In this document: in pieces, positions 22,631 to 33,500 of the stretch
Numbering within the stretch: position 1 is the stretch's first letter
Layout of the letters: each line of letters opens with the position of its first letter
Source of the DNA: Phyto melanocephala
Lineage: Eukaryota > Arthropoda > Insecta > Diptera > Rhinophoridae
Assembly: GCA_941918925.1 (NCBI GenBank)
Contig: OW799233.1
Span: 174,306,235-174,370,234 of the forward strand
DNA length: 64,000 bases
Reading direction: 5' to 3'
Program-made: the position numbers and the translations under genes
The notes under the pieces: model-generated
What the model was told of the DNA's origin: nothing
Databases searched by the model: none
The model's input: only the letters and a program-made list of their open reading frames with translations

Positions 22631-22749
22631 AAAAATCATAAAAACTTAAAATGGTATATGTAAAACAAAATTAACTTTCCTTATTTAAAAAGTACTTTAG
22701 AAATTCTAAAGCATTAAATGTTTCATCATATATGTATAAGTATGTGTGT

Positions 22750-24010
22750 GCGGATCCTTTTATTGATTTTGGCATCCCTTTCTGGACTGATTCCTATGCC
22801 ACCACCGACGTTTACGCTAAACAAGAAAACGATTTTACATATTGTTATCCAATACTAGACACTACATTCACTACTGTCACATCATCCTCCAGACATATTT
22901 TTTAAACATTATCAGCTCTACAGGTTATATATGTAGTTTCTGCGTCCCGTAACCATTGTGGTTATATAGTTTATCATATTCCAAATATATTTAAGTACGT
23001 TTACAGCGAGGCTCTTTAAGAACTATATGAGCCTGCTGCTACAAACGGTTTCATTTATCTACTTTTGCAGGTTCGCATTGAAAGACACTTAACCGCATTT
23101 GACCATTCCTAATGAGCTTTAGAATAAATTCAAAAACCAAAGTGGTGCTTACATTCATCCCACGCATGCCTTGTATTATTTACTGACTGATTATCAAGTG
23201 TGATGCGAATTTTATTCCCTTGGAACTGACATTTCAACAGGTGATCTAGCGCATGCAGCAGCCAAAGCATCTCTGGCGGATAAATGGATACGTTGTCCCA
23301 CAGCCTCAGAATCATAAATGTCTCATCAGTAAAGATATTGAAGTTTGTAAACATGCACTCAATCGTTATCAGCGTGCGATATATTTACCTGAATTATGCA
23401 TTTATTTATTTAGAAGGTCAAGGATTATGCTCTGCCCGAAATTCGACGCAAAGTGATACCATGTGCCATCGATTTGCATTCGAATTGCTGATCTTGCAGC
23501 CATTTGCATTATCAGTAAGTCCAATGGCAGCAATCTTAGAGTTGTTTTTAATAGTTGAGTTGGTGTGATATGCATGGCACAACATTCATATGTCCAAGCA
23601 AGCTGATAGACCTTCGGCCACTAAACAACAGATACATAAATGATCGTTGGTTTTAGCATTAACATTATTTTAACGTTATCATAATAGGTTAGTTTCCTAT
23701 ACAGCGTTTGCTACACATATTTCGACACATTGATTTCGGTCTAAAAAAGCTTTAACGACTCTTCCTAATCCGCGATTTCCCATTACTTGTGGTTTGTCCG
23801 TGTTCACAACGCTATGCCTCGATTACTCTGTGGGTCTGTCTCAATATAAAAAAAGTCTATCGGGTTTATACCGATTACCTCCCGTTTACTGTCGAGCCGT
23901 CTACGCTTGTCTTCTGCAACATATGTATGTAGTTTATTAAATGCCTCTAAGCGGACAACATTTGATTAATCTTAATATTCACTTTCACGAGATTCACGGT
24001 CCTTAAAACA
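22750..24010 (-). pseudogene. Decayed LINE ORF2 (post-RT to RNase H)
   Basis: On the minus strand, fragments in different frames read 'MQMAARSAIRMQIDGTWY' (the linker after the reverse transcriptase in LINEs), then around 23354-23130 'LLHALDHLLK' and 'IRITLDNQSV', a worn RNase H. Upstream, near 23600-23540, 'HTNSTIKNNSKIAA' fits the segment just before the linker. Stops and frameshifts are frequent. No boundaries were found. Confidence 0.4.
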
Positions 24011-25353
24011 GCTGTTAAAGCCAGTTTTCACAGTCCAAAAAGGTTAATAGGTTGTTATATGTATGCCTTCCGCTGATTTACTTCACTCATGCTCCCAAAA
24101 ATAAAAGGATCTATTTCCTTTACAACATTTGTATACAATTTTTGACAACTTTTGTCATTTTAAGGTTTTTTTAATACCGAAAAATTTTAATCTACAATAT
24201 TGTCTCTAAATGATGAGAGATCCGAATCAGAATTTTCTACAGTATAGTGACGTTTTAAAATTGTTGTCAAAACAATAGTTTTATTTTGGTTTTAAAAGTG
24301 TTGAAATGAGTATATTTTTTAAGACGTGCTTTTCCCAATTCATTTCTTAGCTTGCAATTCGTTTCCTAAAAACCATTTTTTTTTGTTAATCCTTCTATTT
24401 TACTTGACTAGTGATGCACTAAAATCACTTAGCCGTCCTAAACCTTCTTTATTCTTACTAAGGTTTAAAAAATTGCCAGTCGACTTTCAAATCACATAAA
24501 TAAATCTTTTATTATTTGAACCACTTTTCATCGCAAATAGTACAACATTTAAGGCCACTTAAAGGTATTTAGAAAACTTAAGATCACCCCACAAAAGAAT
24601 AAGACAAATCGCATAATATCAAAAACGTAAACTAATCATGGTTTTTAACCTTTCTCGCAGATTGTGCAATGTGGCACGTAACGCTATTTTTTACACACAA
24701 CATGTCGCTGGTGCCCAAATCATTTAATTCAGCTCGAAATATATTAGTATTCATCTCATCGACCTAGACTAGACGACTACCTGTTGACGTCAATGGTCTA
24801 GCAAACGTTACTCTCAAAGAAATGTGGCCAAAAACACATTTAAGAATTTTAAATAGACCCATGGAAACACTGTGCACAATAAATTTCATAAATTTTACTT
24901 TGGAAATATTCCTATAAAATTTCATTACTCTCAGTGCGGACATGTTTTACTTTTGCGTTACAGCGCATAGCAATTTTTTCTTAGAACAATTTTCGCCATT
25001 TTAAATGTGAACTCAACAATAAAATTAAAGCACAATATGCATATCGGATATGGTCACTGAAAATGTTAATCGAAGCCAACTTAAAAAATATTAGGACTAA
25101 CATAATAATAGACCTGTTGCCGACTGAATGCGTAAATGAAATTCTTGACAAAAAGTTGTATCGCTCCGCAATTTTTTTTCCTTCACCCCGTTTGGGGGCA
25201 TAATGCTTTCGGAAAGCAGCCCCATTTTGCTCGGTTATCAGCTGTGGTTTTTCTGTCTTCCCAAATAATATTACAATATAAAGTAGTATCGTGCACCTTT
25301 AATTGTTCTTGGTCGACCACAGCTTCTTTAGCCTTGAGGATTCCATTATGGCA
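24011..25353. other. Intergenic, nothing recognised
   Basis: A minus-strand frame near 25190-25350 with Cys and Trp residues was considered but not assigned. Confidence 0.35.
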
Positions 25354-25424
25354 CCATCCTTATAATACTGTCGGGTAGCTGACAGTATGGTCGATCAATC
25401 TCTTTTTTCTCCCTTTTTTTGTTT
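25354..25424 (+). repeat. 71-bp direct repeat, left copy
   Basis: Identical to 26326-26396 over all 71 bases by reading. It starts CCATCCTTATAATACTGTC and ends CTCCCTTTTTTTGTTT. The copies flank a truncated LINE exactly, so this looks like an unusually long target-site duplication. It contains the imperfect inverted pair ACTGTC/GACAGT. Confidence 0.85.
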
Positions 25425-26325
25425 TGGTTGGTTGGTTATCGTGGTAGTTCGCTGCACGCCAACAGTCAAGTAGAGTCTGTATGACTCCGTTTTGACAGGA
25501 CCACATCACTCGTCAGCTTCTAGTGTATCTCAGAATAAAATCCAAGAGTAAGGGTACTAGATCCACCCCGTGGCCCTGAGATATCTCAGTAGATAATTCA
25601 GTCCAACTTCAGATATCGCAGAGAGGCCATCTAGTATATGTTCGCCCAGAAATCTGTGTCTCTTAGCCGCCAGTGCAGGACATTCGCAGAGAAAGTGGAA
25701 AACCGATTCCTCCTTCTCTCTATCCAGACAACTGCGACAATGGTCGTTCGATGGGAATCCGAGCCGACTTGCATGTTTGCCTAACATCCAGTGACCCGTC
25801 AATACCGCCAGCAACCTCGATATGTCCCTCCGACTCCGACTGGTAAGTTGCAATGTACGTCGTGCATCAAAAGAGGGCCACGTAAGCCGTGCCACCTTAC
25901 ACGTGCTCAGCCCACGCCACCTGTTATCAGCCTTCCGGAGAAAGTGTCTGGAGATTCTGCTCTTAATAGTCCCCAACGGGATTGCAACTGCAATTGCATT
26001 AGAGATATCCAGAGCAGATCCTCCCCTGGCTAGCTCATCAGCACGCTCGTTACCATAGTGGCCCTTATGCGCAGGAATCCAAACTAGAGTAACGTCAGCC
26101 CGCTGACCAAGCCTTGACAGTTCCTTTCTACATTGGCCAACTAATTTAGACGTAATAATGTATGACCTGAGTGACAAGAGTGCCGCCTGACTGTCGACAA
26201 ATATACCAATGCTCCCGTGGATATTCCCGTCATTCAGTATCCTACATGCTTCCCTGATAGCGAGTACTTCCGCCTGAAAAACGCTGCAATCATCCGGAAG
26301 ACGGAAGGAGAGTTCAATCTCCGGT
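25425..26325 (-). mobile_element. 5'-truncated LINE between 71-bp direct repeats
   Basis: The 901-bp insertion has its 3' tail at the low-coordinate end (on the minus strand the end reads AACCAACCAACC) and is truncated in RNase H at the high end. It is bounded directly by the 71-bp repeats. Confidence 0.75.
25557..26325 (-). pseudogene. LINE ORF2 RNase H and C-terminal domain
   Basis: The open frame runs from the truncation point with no upstream start codon. It begins 'GPEIELSFRLPDDCSVFQAE' and continues with 'FVDSQAALLSLRS' (RNase H Asp), 'TLVWIPAHKGHYGNERADE' (catalytic His/Asp block), and the Cys-rich tail 'HCRSCLDREKEESVFHFLCE'. It ends 'YLLRYLRATGW'. This places it among I/R1/LOA-type LINEs with RNase H. 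The frame is uninterrupted, so the insertion is fairly young, but the reverse transcriptase and endonuclease are missing. Confidence 0.8.
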
Positions 26326-26396
26326 CCATCCTTATAATACTGTCGGGTAGCTGACAGTATGGTCGATCAATCTCTTTTTTCTCCCTTTTTTTGTTT
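26326..26396 (+). repeat. 71-bp direct repeat, right copy
   Basis: Right partner of 25354-25424, identical over the full length. Confidence 0.85.
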
Positions 26397-27319
26397 CAGT
26401 ATTGGCTTCCTTATTGTTTAAGTTAAGTTTCTAAAGGAATTTATTGATAAATATCTGTAATTTATGCGTGATTTATTTTGATGCTAGCCTGCTTTCATTT
26501 CTGCACAACAGACAAGTATTAAATACTCTAAGCTTGATACGTATGAATATTTGTAAACTTGAATTGCAGTTGTTCGAATTCAGCTCTCACTCTGTTATGC
26601 CTGTTGCGTGCATCTGTTTCTGTGCCGCTATTAATTTTTACGTTACGGCCTATATGAAGGAATCTATCGTATTCGTTTGGTTAGCTTTGTAGCGTGATGT
26701 TTTTCATTCTTATTTTTCAAGATCTTCTAGTTTTCTTTGCATATTTTGTGCGAGAGTTAATTCTTAAGTTAGTGTAATAGACTCCATGTAATTTATCTTT
26801 TTTTTTCAATAGACTTTACTCATTATATCATCCAGCACTTATGTACGTAAACAGTTGAAATTATAAAGCGTAAGTATAAAATGCTGAATGATGATATCAT
26901 TGTGAGATGCTCCCAGTTATTTTCTGGAATACTCATTTCCTACTCAATACTTTACACATTACAATTAATCGTATGGTATCTATGAAAATGCTGGAGTTAC
27001 ATACCATGCGTTCTATCCGTTGTTTCTTTTTATGCATTTGTCAAAAAGTAGAATCAGTGTAATTGTATGTGACAAGTTACACGTCAAAACGCGAAGAATG
27101 CATAAACGTATCAACGCAGCAAAGTAAGCCTACTTTCTACTTTTGTATCTGTCACAGAAAAGGTGAAAAAATGTCAGCTGTTGTTGATAGCCATGGATGA
27201 CAAAAAATATTTTTTTTTTCAATGTTATCGATAAATCTGTTTGTGTGGTGGATTTATTCTTTCTTTTTTTGTGTATTAAATAACGTTTTTAAATTTTATG
27301 AAAGGCAGTTTTTACTCAC
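26397..27319. other. Sequence downstream of Timp-like exon 3, no exon 4 found
   Basis: All minus-strand frames were scanned for a Cys-rich TIMP C-terminal exon after a splice acceptor; none was recognised. No element boundary was seen. Confidence 0.4.
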
Positions 27320-27538
27320 CTTACATCTACATGCCTTAAGATAGGCTCCCGAGAAGATTTTTTTCTCAATCATGCTCATTTTGTTGTAGTTCTTTATATA
27401 AAGGCAATCATTTGATTTATATCTCTGACCAGCAATTAGATACTTTTTACCCACGATCAAACTGGCAGCACGATTAGTGTCTTTGGGCAGTGCCAGCCAA
27501 CGACCACGCCTTAATGTCCTATGTCCATTATGTGTCAT
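27320..27538 (-). CDS. TIMP-like paralog, exon 3
   Basis: 219 bases, phase 0 on both sides. Acceptor TTAAACAG, donor TGTAAG|GTGAGT. It contains 'YLIAGQRY', 'DCLYIKNY', 'FSGAYLKACRCK', strongly TIMP-like. One conserved Cys is changed to Arg. Confidence 0.8.
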
Positions 27539-30500
27539 CTGTTTAAGAAGTTTGTTAAATAAAAAGAGCTTAAGAAATTCGTATCTTTGATTATAATAAT
27601 ATTTAAGTTATTGATCTCTGTTGTGTATACCGAGCGACATTAAATTGTTCGGAAATGGTACAGCATTGCTTTTTGTAAACAGCAACACTGCACCGGCAAT
27701 TCTAAGCAGCTAAATCTGATTTGTAATGCAAATCAGAGGGATTAGGTTTTGTAAATTTACCTTTAAGACTTGATTTATTTCCACACCGTAGACAATTTTG
27801 TTTTTATGCATTTTCGGATTTTTGTTCAGGACACTTACAACAACAACTAGAAAATACAAAGAAACAAAAATATTATTTAGCATTTGGTCATTGTAATAAG
27901 TTTAAAGACATTCATCCCTGTTCTAACATCCGAGTGAGATTAAGTTGTTCGAAATCTTAAAAACATGTTTTTTAAGCAGCAGCACAGCAATGGCGAATTC
28001 GTAACAATTTATTTTCTCTCGGAATACAGAGCTGGGGACATTATCATTATGGTTAATATTGTTACATAATTAATTCAATTCGATTTAAATTGTATTAGTT
28101 TAGTTTCCATAAATTTAGTTGAGATTTAAATTTATTTTTTCTATTTACGATTTTGGCAACACCGAACTTCTGGAAGGAGCAAAGGGCCGTAAAAGGAATA
28201 CATAAATATTGTTACAGATTTATTTTTAAGAAGCTTAATTTACATTATAATTTTATTTTAGTTTAAAGTAGCTTAAGTTACAGTAGTTTTGTTTCTATTA
28301 GTTTATGTACATGCAACACTTCCTTTGGTACGCTGGTTGTTCAAACATGATGTTAAGTTGTATGCAGCCGAGGTGAGTTATTATGTGCAGCATACTCTTA
28401 GGCACTTTTATTATTCCTGCATATGATTTAACATTAACATTACGTCTTAATTTAAATGTAACGGTTTTCGAGTAATTCACAGAACGAACTAGTGTGTACA
28501 TACGAGAACTTTGTCGAATTATACAGAACACCACTATGTTACTATAAACAGCCCAACAACAAAGCTAACATGATCAGTATTACAGTAGAGCTTGTAAGGT
28601 GTGTATCAAAGTGAGTTTGGTAAGAAAAGTGTATAATAATAAGTGAAATAAGTGAAGTGCTATAAAAACAATATCTGAGTGTGTTTAAAAAAATAAAGTG
28701 TTCTTAATTTTATAACTAATTTCAACTGTTTTTGATTGCAATAAAAGAACTCAAAGTTTATTTAAAGGAAAAAAGCCAAAGTTTATAAAAGGTATAAACT
28801 TAACAATATATACACTTTGTAGCATACTTTTACTATTTTTTAAATTACTATTTCTAGAGTTTTCATTGTTTGGAAAATTCCTGATTTGGTATCACAGTAT
28901 AAATATAAGGAAATTACAGCAACTACTACACCTTTTCAAGTTGAAATTGAGACAAAAAAACAAATTCAAATAGGGAAATGCACATTAATATTGAGAAAAT
29001 AGAAACTGAAATTAATAAATACAAATTAATATTGAGAAAATAGAAATTGAAATTGAGAAATACAAATTAATATTGAGAAAATACAATTTTAAATTGGGAA
29101 AATAAAAATTAGTTTTAAGAAAAAACAAATTCGAATTGAGAAAATGATTGAAAAAGCCCAGTTATGAAACTGTAATATTTCATCATGAAAACGCTTTTTG
29201 CAATAACTATTTTTAAATAAGTAGGTAATAGGTCTTGCCTTAATCGCCTTTTGCTACTTGCCCCGTCCGACTACTATTTCCTTCAATCAATGCATAACGC
29301 TCTATCTGGGATACCCCTTACTTCGGAATTGGGTATCCAAAATTCGCTTGATTCGTTTTGGATCTCAAAATATAGGAAACTTTTATACCGCAAATATTTC
29401 TAGCCCTGGCATTAGTTTAAGAAAAATACTAATATGTGATGACAGTGTGGCGCTTTGTTCAAAAATAAATTGCCTGTTGTTTTTGTATTTTTGTTTTATT
29501 GTAGGGATGAGTTTACTTGATTTTCTTGTGTCATGATTTTAATTTTAAGGAATTTTTCGATGATTATATTTAATGATATACAATGATTACTCACAACCGT
29601 TGTACGTTTTGACTACATATAGTCATACAATTCAAAAAATGTATTGCTTTAAGGTTATGGTCACCTCAACCATGTTTTTATACCCGCCACCAAAAAAATG
29701 GTGGGGGTATATTCGTTTTGTCATTTTGTTTGTAAAACATTGAAATATCCATTTTAGACCCCATAAAGTATATATATTCTGAATCGGGGCTTGATTTTAT
29801 GACGATCTAGCTATGTCCGTCCGTCTGTCTGGCTGTTGAAACCACGATAGAGGTCGCACCGAAGAAGCTAGGGGGCTTTTGTCAGATTCTTTCTTATACA
29901 GAAAGTTTATTTGGTATTGAAAATGGGCTTAATCGAAATATTAGGAGGAGAGTTTTAGATCGTAATGCAAGAGTAGGTTGAAAAAACCGTGTCCTTCCAA
30001 CATCGAATAAAATGGAATTGTATCCAAACGGATTAACGTAGAGTCATGAAACTTCCAATATATATTTTCTAAATAAAAATAATATTTTTCGCGAAAATTG
30101 CTCAAATCTATGCACTAGGAAAGGAGTTTAGATCAAAATGTACGAAAATTTATACCGAGCAGTGTATTTTTCAGAATATTCAAAATTTGAAACCTAATAA
30201 AACTGACAAAATTAGATGTACGACTCTGAAATGTTGCAAACATTGCTTTTTGGCCAAAGACACGCCCACTTTTACGCCAACCTCTCATATAACGTTTTCC
30301 CTTAAATTCTTATAATTCTTTATGAATAAAGATTTTGGAATAATAAAGGACTATATTGAAATATCTAAGTTGCATTCATTAGCAGAAACAACTTCGACAC
30401 GCCTACTATAGCGCCCACTTTTCAAGTTATATACTGTTAACGAAATCTAAAATCTCATAAAATCGACAAATTAGAGGTATAATGATGAAATTTGCTACAT

Positions 30501-33500
30501 ATATCCCTCTAGTCAATGTCATTACTATGCCAGAAAATTTAGGTGACACGACCACTTTAACGCCTACCCCCCATATAACGGTTTATCTTAAATTCATGTA
30601 ATTTCTCAATTGACAAAGTTTTTGTAAAAATAATGGACTCTGTTGAAATATCAAAGTTGAATTTATTAGCAGAAACTTTATTGACACGCCTACTTTAACG
30701 CCCATTTTCATTGAAAGACTAAACTTACGAAAAAATTTTACTAGCATATCGAAGTTATAAATGGTGGTTAAATTTTTAAAGCCGATGTTGATTTTAAATA
30801 AGACACAAATTGTTTTTCTTTTATTTATTTATTTATTTTTATTTTCAATTCTATACACAAGACTTATAGTCTCTTATTACAGTAGAGAATGCTTTTATAT
30901 CAAAAAAAAAAAAAGAAGTTTAATATATAAACGAATTATAAATGAATGAATAAAATATAAGAAATATATATAAGATAAACAAAGTTTTATGGTAACATAA
31001 TAAAAAAAATATACATATGTAACTAAAACAAAAATACAGTTTTATGTTTAAAAAAAAATTTAGTTTGAAAACAAATTGTATAATGCTTTTTTAAAGCTCA
31101 GTGCATTACTAATAATTTGTATATTATACGGGAGGCAATTCCAAAGACGAATTGCATTAATAAAAAATTGCCAATCAGAAATTAAACTTTGATGTCCAAA
31201 AGATATATGCCTATTACCTCGATCAGATCTCGAAAAGCTTAAACGGTTATAAAGATAAGATGGCTGACGGTTGTACACTATTTTGTGCAAAAATATAAGC
31301 ACCCTTGTTTTCAACAAATCATTAAACTGTAACCATATAATTTACCTGTAAATGGTGATACAGATGCAAATCTTTTTAGGCCATATACATACCGAATGAT
31401 ACTTCTAAATATTGTGTCTAGTTTCCGATTACTTGCGACGTCACAACTAGCAAATAACTCACATCCATATAAGAGAATAGGAATTAAATAGGTTTTAGCG
31501 AGAAGTGATCTTATCCTGATAGGAGTACAATATTGCGTTGGCCATAATGTTCTAAGCATTGAATATGTTCGTCCACATGCGTAATTTATATGGTTGGACC
31601 ACGAAAGATTTTTGTTAAAAAAAACTCCAAGATTTTTGGCTGAAGATACTATCTCTATTCGTTTATTATTGAGGTGAATATAAGGTATGATGTTAATTGT
31701 AGGACGCTTTTGAATGACTAGGCATTTGGATTTTTGAGGATTGATACTTAATCCATTAGCGGTAGCCCATCGCGATATGCATTCTAGCTCAGCATTTAGT
31801 GTTTCAATACATTGTTCAATTTCGGATGAGTCACAGCTGATGTAAATTTGAACGTCATCAGCATACATTCTTATTTTACAGAAATTAAGTTGGTTGGGAA
31901 GATCATTAGCATATAACGAGAATAGTAGTGGCCCAACAATAGACCCTTGTGGCACACCTCTTACAACTGGTAGTAAGTTAGACTTTTCATTTGAATTTTG
32001 CACATACTGACACCTTTTTGAGAGGTATGCTGATATCAATTGCGTAGCGGTAGAAGAGAACATAAACATATTTTTTAGCTTGTAACACAAAAGGTTATGA
32101 TCAACTGAATCGAAGGCTTTAGAATGATCTAAAAGTACTAAAAAAATAGTTTTTCGTGAATCTATTTCTTTTCTTATATCTTCTGCAACATCCACAAGTG
32201 CAGTTATGCAACTTTGATTACTACGGAAACCAGATTGTTTGTCACTTAACAATTTTTGATCACTTACAAAAATTCCTATCTGCTTCTGGATGATTTTCTC
32301 AAATATTTTAGACATGAAAGGTAATATGGCAATAGGTCTGTAATCCGATTTACTTTTTGGAATAGGTATGACCTTAGCCTTTTTCCAATTTGAAGGATAG
32401 CAACTAGTGGTAAGAATTGTGTTAATAATGTGAGTTATGAATGGCAGTAACTTTGGCAAGAGTATTTTAAAAAATCTTGGATGAATATCATCTGAACCAA
32501 CAGCATTATACTTAATGGACATGCAGCTTGTAAGGACCTCATATTGACTCACACAACTAAAAGAAAAGTTGTAAGAGGATTCGTTGCTGTAAGCATGGTA
32601 ATAACTTATGTCAGCTTCGATCATAGAAATGTTTATAAACTTTTCGTTAATATAATTTGGATCAAAATCACTAGCTTCATTATTTTTCAATTTTCCTATA
32701 CCAATTTCTTTAATGGTTTTCCAGGTTTGCTTCGATCCCACTGCTGCACCAAATTTTTCAACATAAAATTTGGACTTTTCCTGCTTAATCATTTTATGAA
32801 CTTCCTTTCTTGCAACACAATACTCTGTTCTTAAATCTGTGGTTCTAAACCGCTTCCAACGTGAATAGGTAAGGTCTCGATATTTAATTAGTTGCTTAAT
32901 TCTTGTCGAAATCCATGGATTTTTTGTTTAATTTATAATTTTGGTTTTAAGTGGAACATGTTGATTAAACAAATGAGACATGTGATATTCAAAGAACGAT
33001 AATTGGTCTTCCGCAGAATTGATGTAATATATTTCATTCCAGTTAACACAACAAACATCTAGTTCAAGTGCATTGTAGTTTATATGTGCAAAATCTCGAA
33101 ATGTGATTGAGTATTGTGGGACTTGCAATTGAAAGTCGTAGGTTATGTATAGAAGATCATGTTTGGAAAAACAAGGTGCGAGTAGTTGATCGTATAGTAA
33201 GACCTTATTAAGATTACAAACAAAGGCAAGATCTATTAATGTACTACTAGATGAAGTAAAGTGCGTAGGTGTAGTTGTATTTATTGGTGAAATTCCAAAT
33301 GGAGTCATGATGTCAACTAAGCTACTATCATTTAAAAGATTCCAATTAAAATCACCCACAAGAATGGCTTCATTATAAAGAACCGATAGATCTCTCCAAA
33401 TGTTACAAAATTGTTCAATAGATACGTTATTATTTGGCCTATACAGACTTCCCACCAGTAACTTTCTTCCCTCTGATAAAATTTCTATTAAAACGTATTC

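Noticed and set aside
23130..23568. Overlapping frames on both strands near 23.1-23.6 kb considered as a host gene.
   Set aside because: Minus-strand pieces match the LINE linker and RNase H in shifting frames, so a decayed LINE explains them.
25190..25350. Minus-strand frame with 'KWGCFPKALCPQTG', considered as a small Cys-rich exon.
   Set aside because: Only two or three cysteines, no clear splice sites in matching phase, and no TIMP similarity; left unassigned.
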